Shown here in pieces: positions 7,950 to 16,180 of a DNA stretch of 36,198 nt. A program made the position numbers and the translations under genes. The stretch lies in contig SHWP01000036.1 of assembly GCA_009693785.1 (NCBI GenBank), positions 1-36,198 of the forward strand, read 5' to 3'. Every line of letters begins with the position of its first letter. The stretch's first letter is position 1. The notes beneath the pieces were generated by a model. It saw only the letters and a list, made by a program, of their open reading frames with translations, had not been told where the DNA came from and searched no databases. This DNA is from Rhodospirillaceae bacterium (GTDB lineage Bacteria; Pseudomonadota; Alphaproteobacteria; Rhodospirillales; Rhodospirillaceae).

Positions 7950-8741
7950 ATGTCAGGTTACTCACGTCGTTCCATCACTCTCGCCACGGTCAGTGTATTG
8001 GCCGTGCTCAGCGCCATGCCGCTGCCCAGTGCCGCCGCCGATAAGGTTCCGGCGGGCATTGCCGCCGCCGTGAGCGATGCTGGGCGCCCCGAGGCCGACA
8101 GAGTCCGCGATGAAAACCGCAAGCCTGGCGAGAGTGTCGCCTTCAGCGGCATGAAGGCAGGCGACAAGGTTGCAGATCTGCTACCAGGTGGCGGTTACTT
8201 CACGCGTATTTTCGCCAAGACCGTGGGCGCCAAGGGCCATGTCTACGCCATCGTCTCCGAGGAGATCCTTAAAAAGCGGCCCACCGCCGCCGATGGCGTG
8301 AACGCGATCGCTGCCGACAAGGCCTACGGCAACGTGTCGGTCATGCCCGAGCAATTGGCCAACATCAATGCTCCTGAACCGCTCGATATCGTTTGGACAT
8401 CGCTGAACTATCACGACCTGAAGAACGCCGCTTTCGGCCCGGCCGACACCGCGGCCATGGATAAATCGATCTTCAACGCGCTCAAGCCCGGTGGCGTGTT
8501 CATCGTGGTCGATCACGCTGCTGCTGCCGGTTCGGGCACACGCGACACCGAGACACTTCACCGCATCGACCCAGCGGTGGTGAAGGCCGAAGTGACGGCC
8601 GCAGGCTTTGTATTTGAAGGCGAGAGCGATGTATTGAAGCGGCCCGAAGACGATCACACCGTGCGCGTGATCGAGGGCTCCATCCGCGGTAAGACCGATC
8701 AGTTCATCTACAAGTTCCGCAAACCTGCGGCGAAGAAATAA
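7950..8741 (+). CDS. Exported class I methyltransferase-like protein
   Basis: 263 residues from ATG 7950, chosen because GGGAGG lies six bases ahead; an upstream in-frame start at 7878 lacks one and would mask the signal sequence. Signal peptide with an SRRS segment and a hydrophobic stretch (ITLATVSVLAVLSAMPLP), cut near SAAA. The mature part has a Rossmann-type methyltransferase core: motif I region VADLLPGGGYFTRIFAKTVG, then LDIVWTSLNYHDL and ALKPGGVFIVVDHAAAAGSG. This matches secreted 'predicted methyltransferases' (COG4798 type). Use of S-adenosylmethionine outside the cytoplasm is not obvious, so catalysis is uncertain. Its stop codon overlaps the next start. Confidence 0.85.
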   Translation: MSGYSRRSITLATVSVLAVLSAMPLPSAAADKVPAGIAAAVSDAGRPEADRVRDENRKPGESVAFSGMKAGDKVADLLPGGGYFTRIFAKTVGAKGHVYAIVSEEILKKRPTAADGVNAIAADKAYGNVSVMPEQLANINAPEPLDIVWTSLNYHDLKNAAFGPADTAAMDKSIFNALKPGGVFIVVDHAAAAGSGTRDTETLHRIDPAVVKAEVTAAGFVFEGESDVLKRPEDDHTVRVIEGSIRGKTDQFIYKFRKPAAKK

Positions 8742-9325
8742 TGATGCCAGCGCTTAGCCGTCGTCGCTGCGTGCTGTTGCCACTGTTTGTGGCGAGTGTA
8801 TTGGCAGGCAGCGCGGCGGCCCAAGACGGTGCCAGAGACAAGGGCCAGGAGATCAACGCCTGCTCATATCTCAGCGCATCTGATGTAACCGCAGCGCTCG
8901 GTCACGCGGTCGAAGCGGGGGAGCGCAACGATTCCCGGCGTACCGGTGGCGGCGCTTACCCCGATAACGGGTCTTACTCCTCGACCTGTTTGTGGAAAGT
9001 GAGCGCCGATCGCGATAAGGCCGACCCAAAATTACCGATGGGTGGGGCAAGCTTCGTGATCTTCAATGCGATGTCCTGGCCTGCGGGCAGTGGCCTTGCC
9101 AAGACATTTCCGCAGTCCTTCCGCGATGCCGCCAAAGATCACACCATCGCGATGATGCCGGTTGCAGTGAATATCGGCGATGAAGCGTTGTGGTGGGGTG
9201 ACGGCGTGGCGGTTGCCAAAGGCGACATCAGCTTTGGGATTTCCGTTCACTTGATTGGCGAACGCGCCAAAGAACGTGGAATTGAAGAAGCCTTGGCGGC
9301 AAAAATCGTCACGCGGCTGCCGTAA
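8741..9325 (+). CDS. Secreted hypothetical protein
   Basis: 194 residues, two adjacent ATG codons (8741, 8744). The first overlaps the last base of the previous stop codon, so translational coupling with the methyltransferase-like protein is likely. Signal peptide MMPALSRRRCVLLPLFVASV with a cut near SAAAQ. The mature start INACSYLSASDVTAALGHAV has the Cys-then-'DV..ALG' pattern seen in DUF3558-like and similar envelope proteins, and a second Cys (SSTCLWKV) may form a disulfide with it. No function can be given. Confidence 0.8.
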   Translation: MMPALSRRRCVLLPLFVASVLAGSAAAQDGARDKGQEINACSYLSASDVTAALGHAVEAGERNDSRRTGGGAYPDNGSYSSTCLWKVSADRDKADPKLPMGGASFVIFNAMSWPAGSGLAKTFPQSFRDAAKDHTIAMMPVAVNIGDEALWWGDGVAVAKGDISFGISVHLIGERAKERGIEEALAAKIVTRLP

Positions 9326-9362
9326 TTAATTTGAGTTTCCAAAGCCAGTTGGGGGGACTTGA

Positions 9363-10745
9363 GTGACCGACATTACTGCGGATGCGGTGCGGCTGAATAA
9401 CGCCGCGTTTCTGGGGCACCCCAAGGGTCTTGGCTGGCTGAGTTTCGCAGAATTTTGGGAACGGTTTTCATACTACGGCATGCAGGCGCTGTTGGTGCTG
9501 TATATGACGCACCAATTGCTGCTGCCGGGGCACGTGGAAAACGTCTGGGGCTTTGGCCCGTTCCGCGCCGGAATTGAAGCGCTGTACGGCCCGCTCTCAC
9601 CCCAGGCCTTGGCCTCGGCTATTTTTGGCCTTTATGCCGGGTTCGTTTATCTCACCCCAATTGCCGGTGGCATGCTGGCTGATCGTGTGTTGGGGCGCAC
9701 CTGGACTGTCACCATCGGCGCGTTATTGATGACCATTGGCCATTTTCTCATGGCCTTCGAGGTCAGTTTTCTTCCCGCAATCACCTGCCTGCTGCTGGGC
9801 GTTGGATGCTTCAAGGGCAACATCGCGACCCAGGTAGGCGACCTCTATGTCCCTGGCGATCCCAGACGCGCCGATGCTTACCAACTTTATATGCTGGGCA
9901 TTCAGCTTGCGGTGATCGTCTCGCCATTCATCTGCGGCACGTTGGGCGAAATCTATGGCTGGCATTTGGGTTTCGGTGCGGCGGGTGTGGGCATGCTGGT
10001 AGGGCTGACAATTTACCTAATCGGCCGACCGCACTTCCCGCGCGAAGCACCCCGGCGGCAGGCATCGGACCCGCCACGCACCGCGCTGAGCACAAATGAT
10101 GTTCGCGTCATCGTCGTGCTATGCCTACTGATCCCGGTCCTCGCCGTGGCCATGATTGGCAATCAGCAAATTTTCAACGCTTACTTGGTGTGGGGCGAGG
10201 CGAATTTCCAATTGGTTTTCTTCGGCAAGACCATGCCGATCACCTGGCTGCTATCGTTCGATGCGCTGATCAGCACCACATGTTTGATTGCATCGCTTGC
10301 GTTCTGGCGCTGGTGGTCCACACGCCGGACCGAGCCCAATGAAATCACCAAGCTCACCATAGGCGTTGTCATCGCTGCCGCCGCACCGCTAACGTTATCG
10401 CTCGCCGCGTCTTTGGTTGAAACGACCGGCGAGAAAGCCGGGCTTGGCTGGGCGCTAGCGTTCTTAATCCTCAATGATCTCGGCTTTGCCAATGTGCTTC
10501 CGGTTGGCCTAGCGCTGTATTCACGCGCCTCGCCTAAGGCGTTGGGCGGCACCATAATCGGCGTGTATTACATCCACCTTTTCATGGGGAACATGCTGGT
10601 AGGCTGGCTGGGCGGCCTGTTGGAAAAAATGCCAGGCTCGGCCTTCTGGCTGTTGCACGCAGGCCTCATGGGTGGAGCAGCGCTGATCTTGCTGTTTGCC
10701 CGGCGCGCCGCGGGCCAGATTCTGGCACCGACAGCTAAGCTTTAG
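9363..10745 (+). CDS. POT-family proton-dependent oligopeptide transporter
   Basis: 460 residues, about 12 membrane segments. Start is GTG at 9363 with a GGGGGGA site five bases ahead. The family's proton-coupling motif ExxERFxYY is present as EFWERFSYYGM near residue 30, and the PTR2 signature region reads LGVGCFKGNIATQVGDLY. The protein imports di- and tripeptides with protons across the inner membrane. The stop is two bases from the convergent fliG stop and no terminator lies between them, so antisense read-through is possible. Confidence 0.95.
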   Translation: MTDITADAVRLNNAAFLGHPKGLGWLSFAEFWERFSYYGMQALLVLYMTHQLLLPGHVENVWGFGPFRAGIEALYGPLSPQALASAIFGLYAGFVYLTPIAGGMLADRVLGRTWTVTIGALLMTIGHFLMAFEVSFLPAITCLLLGVGCFKGNIATQVGDLYVPGDPRRADAYQLYMLGIQLAVIVSPFICGTLGEIYGWHLGFGAAGVGMLVGLTIYLIGRPHFPREAPRRQASDPPRTALSTNDVRVIVVLCLLIPVLAVAMIGNQQIFNAYLVWGEANFQLVFFGKTMPITWLLSFDALISTTCLIASLAFWRWWSTRRTEPNEITKLTIGVVIAAAAPLTLSLAASLVETTGEKAGLGWALAFLILNDLGFANVLPVGLALYSRASPKALGGTIIGVYYIHLFMGNMLVGWLGGLLEKMPGSAFWLLHAGLMGGAALILLFARRAAGQILAPTAKL

Positions 10746-10747
10746 TC

Positions 10748-11766
10748 TTAATACACCAGCTCGCCGTCTTCGGCGCCGTCTGACAACACGATCTGGCCGG
10801 AGTTGGAGAGTTCCTTGGTCAGCGTGACCAGTGCAGTTTGTGCATCTTCCACGTCTTTCAGGCGCACGGGGCCTAAGTTTTCCATATCTTCTTTCAGCAT
10901 CTTGGCCGCGCGGCTTGACATGTTCTGGAAGATCAAATCCTTGATGACATCCGAAGCGCCCTTGAGCGCCAAGGCCAGCTTGGTTTTGTCGGCCTGGCGC
11001 AATAGCACTTGCACGCCAGCGGCATCCAAACTGACCAAGTCCTCGAAGGTAAACATCAGGTTCTTGATCTTCTCGGCCGATTCCCTGTTGCGCTCTTCGA
11101 GGGCTTGCATGAAGCGCGCTTCGGTCTCGCGGTTCAGGTTGTTGAAAATTTCGGCCATCATCTCGTGTGAATCCACACGCGCGGTTTTGGCCAGGTTCGA
11201 CATGAACTCGGTGCGCAGCGTCTTCTCGATGCTTTCCATCACTTCTTTCTGCACGGCTTCCATGTGCAGCATGCGCATGATGACTTCCATCGCGAAGCCT
11301 TCGGGGAACAGCGTCAGCACACGGCCCGCATGGTCGGGTTTGATTTTCGAAAGCACCACCGCCACGGTTTGCGGGTATTCGTTCTTGAAGTAATTGGCCA
11401 GCACGGCTTCGTGCACGTGGTCAGCTTGTCCCACATGGTGCGGCCGGCGGGGCCGCGAATTTCGGCCATGATCAGTGCGGCGCGATCTTTATCGAGGCCC
11501 TTGAGCAGCAACCGTTCGGTGGATTCATAACTGCCGACCAGCGAGCCGGTATTGGACAGCGCATCGGCGAAGTCTACGAAGAGGCGTTCGACGATGTTGG
11601 AGCCAATCGTGCCCAACCCGGACATCACCTGCGAAAGTTCTTTGATTTCGTCGTCTTCCAGCATGCCAAACAGCTTGGCCGACTGGTCTTGGCCCAATGA
11701 TAACAGCATGATGGCGGCTTTTTGGGGGCCCGTGAGGGTGCGATAGTCTTCTTTTACACGAGCCAT
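10748..11766 (-). pseudogene. fliG: Flagellar motor switch protein FliG, single-base frameshift
   Basis: The N-terminal frame from 11766 (MARVKEDYRTLTGPQKAAIM) runs through [13 protein letters not shown] shift near 11417-11421 follows and the second frame continues [20 protein letters not shown] to the C-terminal [11 protein letters not shown]. One missing base (ACCACG for the expected ACCAACG) restores 339 residues, the normal FliG length. The middle-domain signature ([20 protein letters not shown]), the charged C-terminal helices ([21 protein letters not shown] region) and the N-domain are all present. FliG links the MS ring to the rotor ring and sets rotation direction. No other flagellar gene is in the window. 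Real decay or a consensus error; see findings. Confidence 0.9.
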
Positions 11767-12068
11767 AGGGTGTCTGCCTCATTGCACCAGGGCAGCGGGC
11801 CGCTAAGAGCGCGACCAATGGGCGGTGGCCTGGAGGTCACACGCTACCGGCGGGGAGTGAACAACTGCTTAACAACCCGGCAAAAAGTGCCGGGTTTACC
11901 CATCTTGGGTTGCTTTTCAGGCCAAAGGGGCTATATGGACCGGGTCGAGTTCTAAGCCTGCCTTGCTATATGCCCCGCTAAACGGCACCTCCCAAGACAT
12001 CGCTGGTTCTGACAACGGCTTCGCGAATGGTCGCGACAGCCGGTAACTCTATATATCAGGAGGCCAGC
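11767..12068. other. Intergenic between fliG and csp, with a hairpin
   Basis: 302 bp without a gene. Contains promoters for fliG (left) and csp (right, with an untranslated leader). A perfect 9-bp stem AACCCGGCA/TGCCGGGTT sits at 11874-11896, without a long T-tract on either strand. It could be a weak terminator or a leader structure. Confidence 0.45.
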
Positions 12069-12269
12069 ATGGCCAGTGGTACCGTAAAGTGGTTTAACTC
12101 CCAAAAGGGCTTTGGTTTTATTCAACCCAGCGAAGGCGGCAAAGACGTGTTCGTGCACATCAGCGCCGTTGAACGCGCTGGTTTGAGCGGCTTGAACGAA
12201 GGCCAAAAGATTAGCTACGACGTCGTCAACGAGCGCGGCAAGGACGCCGCTGCGAACCTAAAGGTCTGA
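12069..12269 (+). CDS. Cold-shock domain protein (CspA family)
   Basis: 66 residues, start ATG 12069 with AGGAGG six bases ahead; the 14 extra upstream codons are leader. RNA-binding motifs RNP1 (KGFGFIQP) and RNP2 (VFVHIS) are intact, and the length is typical. Acts as an RNA chaperone. The long leader upstream fits the family's usual control by leader structure, which I infer. A strong terminator follows. Confidence 0.97.
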   Translation: MASGTVKWFNSQKGFGFIQPSEGGKDVFVHISAVERAGLSGLNEGQKISYDVVNERGKDAAANLKV

Positions 12270-12305
12270 TCGACCCGACGGCGTTTCGTTTTACAACGAC
12301 AGACA

Positions 12306-12332
12306 AGCCCGGCCTCAGCGCCGGGCTTTTTT
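12306..12332 (+). terminator. Terminator after the cold-shock gene
   Basis: Stem AGCCCGGC/GCCGGGCT with a 6-base loop and TTTTTT after it, 37 bp beyond the csp stop. Confidence 0.92.
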
Positions 12333-12354
12333 GTTCCATTTTTGAGTGGGTCCG

Positions 12355-12930
12355 ATGACATCACGTTTCACGGTTGGCGCCACGGTTTATGCCAAGGATG
12401 GTAAGTCCTACGTTGTTGAGGCCGTCGACAACGGCATGGTGTACTGCGCATCCGAGAATGGCAGCGAAATGGAATTCCCGGCTGCGGCCTTGTCCAACGA
12501 AACCGAATGGGCCACGCGCGCTGATGGCAGGCGCGATGTCTCCTATACGCGCCTGAAACAGTCGCGCCATTTTACGGGCACCAATGACAACATCGACCCA
12601 GAACTCGCCACGCAACTACTGACCAAAGCCGACCGTTCGGTGGCAGGCTTGCTCGACTTCGTGGCCTACACAACGGCGGCGCGCATTCTCACCGAGAACA
12701 AGGACCATGACCTGGTCCCTGCCCTGTCGATCATCAAATCGCGCCAGGTGTTCGACGCCGCCAAGCCCGAGGTGCGCGTGAACCTGCTCGCCACGCTGCT
12801 CTCGGCCAACGCCGAAACGCTGACCAAAGCCGCCACGCTAGGCGACAACCTGCTGCGTGCGTTGATCGACAAGGGGTTAGAGCCCTTAGCCCAGGAGTTC
12901 GAAGACTTTTGCGATAGGCCGAGGAAGTAA
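12355..12930 (+). CDS. Conserved hypothetical protein
   Basis: 191 residues from ATG 12355; a GTG at 12346 would add three residues. N-terminal beta-rich part (FTVGATVYAKDGKSYVVEAV, then MVYCASENGSEMEFPAAAL) resembles a small SH3-like barrel. The C-terminal half is helical (DPELATQLLTKADRSVAGL; VRVNLLATLLSANAETLTKA). No signal peptide or known catalytic motif. It starts just after the csp terminator, so it needs its own promoter in a very short space or depends on read-through. I do not recognise a named family. Confidence 0.7.
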   Translation: MTSRFTVGATVYAKDGKSYVVEAVDNGMVYCASENGSEMEFPAAALSNETEWATRADGRRDVSYTRLKQSRHFTGTNDNIDPELATQLLTKADRSVAGLLDFVAYTTAARILTENKDHDLVPALSIIKSRQVFDAAKPEVRVNLLATLLSANAETLTKAATLGDNLLRALIDKGLEPLAQEFEDFCDRPRK

Positions 12931-13015
12931 GGGGGCCACGCGAGACCCTCCGGGGGATTTAACATACTCGCGCTAAACTCGTGACCTTTGGTCTCTCGTC
13001 AAGCGCTCCTAATGT

Positions 13016-13074
13016 TAAATTGTTTCACGTGGAACAATTTGTCGACGCGAAACCTACTCAGCTGCGGTATAATG
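13016..13074. promoter_or_regulatory. parS: parS-like site 1 with adjacent conserved motif
   Basis: TGTTTCACGTGGAACA (13021-13036) is a one-mismatch 16-bp palindrome of the chromosomal parS type bound by ParB; flanks AAAT/ATTT extend it. Twenty-four bases further right is GCTGCGGTATAATG (13061-13074). The same pair at the same spacing recurs at 31370-31428. TATAAT (13068-13073) could act as a -10 element for the reductase gene, but no -35 sits at proper distance. Confidence 0.8.
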
Positions 13075-13125
13075 ACGCCTCATCATCAGCGCCGTAGCGT
13101 TCCCGCAATCCCACCGGAGGCTCCC

Positions 13126-13866
13126 ATGGCTCAGCATTTTTTCAGCACTCATGCCCGCCGCCGTTTCCTGAGTCTCGCCGCAGCAAGTACGGCACTGTCG
13201 GCGCTGGGCACGAATGCCAGCTTCGCCGTCACGCCGCTTAAAATCGCCACCATCGGTTCGGGCAAAGTTGGCACCGCGCTAGGCACCGTATGGGCCAAGG
13301 CTGGGCACCCGGTGATGTTTTCCTCGCGCCACCCCGAGAGTTTGAAAGATGTGGTGGCCGGAGCTGGCCCCAATGCCAAGGCAGGCACCGTGGCCGAGGC
13401 GGTGGCTTTCGCCGACGTGGTGGTGCTGGCTGTGCCCTACGGTGCGCTACCCGACCTGGCCAAGGAGTTCGCGCCTGCGTTGGCCAAAAAAGTGCTGGTG
13501 ATAGACACGTGCAATCCATTTACCAACCGCGACGGCGATGTGGCCGTGGCGGCGCTGGAAAAAGGCGCAGGTCTTTATACCGCGCAACTTTTCCCCGGTA
13601 TGAAGATCGTGCGCTCGTTCAACGCCATCCCCGCCGCCAAGTTTTTAAAGGGCGGCGTGCGTGACGACGGCGCGCGCGTGGGCATGCCCATGGCCGGTGA
13701 CGACGCCAAGGCCATTGAAGTGGCGACAGGGCTGGTGCGCGAGGTTGGGTACGAGCCCATGCTGGTGGGCAACTTGGATTTCGGCAAGCACCTCATCACC
13801 CGCGTGCCCTTGGCTGGCGAACACACGCCCGATGAAGTCCGCGCCATCGCGGCGGGGTTGAAATAG
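13126..13866 (+). CDS. Tat-exported NADP-binding oxidoreductase-like protein
   Basis: 246 residues from ATG 13126 with GGAGG seven bases ahead. N-terminus ARRRFLSLAAASTALSALG is a Tat-type signal cut near SFA. A Rossmann domain follows: IATIGSGKVGTALGTVWAKA (GxGxxG) and FSSRHPESL, the NADP phosphate-binding type. The rest fits the F420-dependent NADP reductase-like / PF03807 group (DVVVLAVPYGALPDLAKEF; VIDTCNPFTNRDGD; SFNAIPAAKFLKGG). Cytoplasmic relatives reduce or oxidise NADP. Export by Tat, which moves folded cofactor-loaded proteins, is odd for an NADP enzyme but possible with tightly bound cofactor. It is convergent with the amidohydrolase; no terminator between them. Confidence 0.85.
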   Translation: MAQHFFSTHARRRFLSLAAASTALSALGTNASFAVTPLKIATIGSGKVGTALGTVWAKAGHPVMFSSRHPESLKDVVAGAGPNAKAGTVAEAVAFADVVVLAVPYGALPDLAKEFAPALAKKVLVIDTCNPFTNRDGDVAVAALEKGAGLYTAQLFPGMKIVRSFNAIPAAKFLKGGVRDDGARVGMPMAGDDAKAIEVATGLVREVGYEPMLVGNLDFGKHLITRVPLAGEHTPDEVRAIAAGLK

Positions 13867-13880
13867 CCTTTGAAGTTGTC

Positions 13881-14960
13881 TCAGTCTTTGAGCCGGTACA
13901 CTTCTCGCGCGGTGCCCGAGAACAGCCGCGCTTTTTCCGACGGCGAGTAACCTGCCGCGAGGCGCTTGAAGACATTCCACAGCGTGCGGTAGCTGCCCGT
14001 GTCTTTGTCGGGGGGCACATTGCTTTCGAACATACAGCGCGCCGGGCCAAAGGCATTGATCGCCACATCGACAAAGGGGCGCCAGTCGTTGGCGATCTGT
14101 TCGGATGTAGCTTGCGGCTTTTTTTGAAACGACGGCATGGCCACAAAGCGCATGCCCAGTCCGCCGACCTTCATGTAAACATTTGTGGCTTGGGCCAGCG
14201 CCTCGATGCTTTTACGCCAGGCCGCAAAAACCTCGGCCTTTCGGCCCGCATAGGGGCCCGCGCCCAGGGGCGAGCCCAAGTGATCGAGAATGATTTTAGT
14301 GCCAGGAAACGCCTTGGCCAGCCCTGTGACTTGGTCGATTTGGGTATGAAAACAAAAGGCGTCGAAACTCAAGTTTAATTTTTCCAGGGCGGCAAACCCC
14401 TCGCGGAACTTCGCGCTCTCAAGCAAATCGCGGCGTTTGGGATCGAGCGGACGGCCAAAGAAGGGGAACTCGTCCCAGGCCGAGGCATCGCGGATGCCAC
14501 GAAAGCGCCCACCCGCAGCGGCCATGTGTGCTTCCAGCACGCCCTTGGCGCGATCGCCGATATTCAAATCCACGTGGCCGACAATGCCGTGGGCAACCTT
14601 GATGCCGCCGCGCGCAGCACTGGCATTCGCAATGGCGGTCACAAATTCCGTCTCGCCGAGCGATTTTAATTCTGCCGGGCCGTCAGCGCGATAGGACGTC
14701 AGGCATTCGGCGAATACAGTGGCCGTGATGTTATGGCCGCTGGCCGCATCGGCCAAAAAATCATCCAGCACATAGCGCCGCGCAGGCGCGTCATTCGTCG
14801 GTGGAAAATCCCACAAATGATGGTGCGGATCGACGATCTCAAGGCCGGGCTCGATGATGTCTTCGGGCACGGGCTGTTGTGCTACCGCAAACTCTGGCGT
14901 GATCAGGCTTGATGCCGTGGCGGCTGAGGTTTGTAAAAGCGTGCGACGGCCAAGCATCAT
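13881..14960 (-). CDS. Tat-exported amidohydrolase (amidohydrolase-2 / TIM-barrel type)
   Basis: 359 residues. Start ATG ATG at 14960 or 14957, with GAGGGGG ahead. Signal GRRTLLQTSAATASSLI, cut near EFAVAQ. The metal-binding start of the barrel reads EIVDPHHHLWDFPP (HxH), then KVAHGIVGHVDLN, HTQIDQV and KIILDHLGSP, which supply further barrel His and Asp residues. CMFESNVPPDK near the end matches the family's last-strand motif. Such enzymes hydrolyse lactones or carboxylic acid derivatives (2-pyrone-4,6-dicarboxylate lactonase family). Substrate unknown. Confidence 0.88.
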   Translation of the reverse strand: MMLGRRTLLQTSAATASSLITPEFAVAQQPVPEDIIEPGLEIVDPHHHLWDFPPTNDAPARRYVLDDFLADAASGHNITATVFAECLTSYRADGPAELKSLGETEFVTAIANASAARGGIKVAHGIVGHVDLNIGDRAKGVLEAHMAAAGGRFRGIRDASAWDEFPFFGRPLDPKRRDLLESAKFREGFAALEKLNLSFDAFCFHTQIDQVTGLAKAFPGTKIILDHLGSPLGAGPYAGRKAEVFAAWRKSIEALAQATNVYMKVGGLGMRFVAMPSFQKKPQATSEQIANDWRPFVDVAINAFGPARCMFESNVPPDKDTGSYRTLWNVFKRLAAGYSPSEKARLFSGTAREVYRLKD

Positions 14961-14976
14961 TAGCCCCCTCGGCCAC

Positions 14977-15261
14977 CTACGCCGGATCGAGCTCGCTTTC
15001 GAACACGGCGCGTTCTTGGCCCGTCAGCGCGTTCTTGATGCGGTACTGCACATAGGCGCCTTCCACCGGCATCAGGCGGATGACTTGGAAAGGACTATCG
15101 TTCAGCGCGGCCTTATTGGACGAGCGCACCACGGCGGGTGCGACCCGGCGCGAGAGCAGCGTCACCATTTGGCCCACCTCGAATTTGTATTGGTTCATGG
15201 GCTTGACGGCTGTGGCTTGAGTTGAAAACGCGCGCGGCGCGATTTGCTTTTGTTTGGGCAT
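14977..15261 (-). CDS. Hypothetical protein, SH3-like
   Basis: 94 residues if translation starts at MPKQKQ (15261); an internal ATG at 15198 (MNQYKFEVGQMV) is also possible. The C-terminal part YKFEVGQMVTLLSRRVAP and AYVQYRIKNALTGQERAVFE looks like a small beta barrel with basic N-terminus. Downstream of and same strand as infA (70 bp). No family name can be given. Confidence 0.6.
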   Translation of the reverse strand: MPKQKQIAPRAFSTQATAVKPMNQYKFEVGQMVTLLSRRVAPAVVRSSNKAALNDSPFQVIRLMPVEGAYVQYRIKNALTGQERAVFESELDPA

Positions 15262-15329
15262 GATCTTGACCGGACATCCGGCTCCCTCGCCAGGCAACGC
15301 CAACGGCTGGCGTGGCCCGGATGATAATG

Positions 15330-15614
15330 TTAGCGGCGTTTATTGAAGCGGCGTGGTGGGGCGGCGCGGCGCCCGCCAGCGCCACCTTCGGCGCCATCCT
15401 TGTGGCGGAATACCATGCGGCCCTTGTCGAGATCGTACGGCGAAACTTCCACGGTGACGCGGTCGCCTACCATTGTGCGGATGCGGTTCTTTTTCATGCG
15501 CCCGGCGGTGTAGACGATGATGTCGTGGTCGTTGACCAGTTTCACGCGGTAGCGCGCCTCGGGCAGCACTTCGGTGATCGTGCCTTCGAATTCCAACAAG
15601 TCTTCTTTGGCCAT
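15330..15614 (-). CDS. infA: Translation initiation factor IF-1, variant with Arg-rich tail
   Basis: 94 residues. Start ATG at 15614 with AAGGA six bases ahead. Residues 1-72 follow the IF-1 OB fold: [40 protein letters not shown] and [19 protein letters not shown]. After FRHKD, where ordinary IF-1 ends, 20 or so residues rich in Gly, Ala and Arg follow (PPRRFNKRR). IF-1 binds the ribosomal A site in initiation. A second IF-1 gene, of standard length but frameshifted as sequenced, lies 124 bp upstream. Confidence 0.93.
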   Translation of the reverse strand: MAKEDLLEFEGTITEVLPEARYRVKLVNDHDIIVYTAGRMKKNRIRTMVGDRVTVEVSPYDLDKGRMVFRHKDGAEGGAGGRRAAPPRRFNKRR

Positions 15615-15737
15615 GAGCCGTCCTTAATTGAATATGCAAATTGTGTGCAAAAGCGGGTGGCGTAGCGAAGCAGAGAGGCCGCGCCAATGGCAGCGCGGCG
15701 GAATGTGGTCGACTACGGCGAACGCCGGATCGCTTGG

Positions 15738-15958
15738 TTAATCTTTGTGCCGGAACACAAGCCGGCGCTTGTTCAAGTCGTACGGCGAAACTTCCACCTG
15801 AACCTTATCGCCCGTCATGGTGCGAATGCGGTTCTTCTTCATGCGCCCAGAGGTGTAGGCGATGACATCATGCCCATTGCTCAGTTTAACCCGAAAGCGC
15901 GCATCGGGCAGGACCTCGGTACCTGGCCCTCAAACTGAAGCAATTCCTCTTTCGCCAT
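15738..15958 (-). pseudogene. infA: Second translation initiation factor IF-1, single-base frameshift
   Basis: Start ATG 15958 ([13 protein letters not shown]). The frame breaks near 15920; inserting one base (GGTACC to GGTnACC on the coding strand) gives [17 protein letters not shown] and runs without error to [13 protein letters not shown], ending at the TAA at 15738. The restored product is 73 residues, the usual IF-1 length. As written the protein would stop early. IF-1 is essential, so a sequence error is likely unless the variant at 15330 substitutes. Confidence 0.9.
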
Positions 15959-16118
15959 CGCGTAACCCTGTGTTTCCGAAAACACCGCAACCCCGCTGAA
16001 CGCTCGGGGCGGGCAGGGTTATAGCGATGAAAGGGCGGTATTGCACGGGATTTATGCGGTTTAAGGGGCTAAAACTGGCCTTTTTGGCCAATTTTTGGGT
16101 CCGCGTTGCTTTGAAACG

Positions 16119-16150
16119 AAAAGGGCGGGAGTTGCCCACCGCCTTTCAAG
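16119..16150 (-). terminator. Possible terminator after the toxin-antitoxin pair
   Basis: On the minus strand a G/C stem (GGCGGTGGG with CCCGCC, imperfect) is followed by CTTTTCG. It lies 31 bp beyond the antitoxin stop. Confidence 0.4.
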
Positions 16151-16180
16151 CCAAATCAATCTGCCATAGGCGCCACCTCG

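Noticed and set aside
13068-13073. TATAAT as a promoter for the reductase gene
   Set aside because: No -35 element at 16-18 bp, and the same position reads TATGAT in the second parS block, so it is better explained as part of the shared motif.
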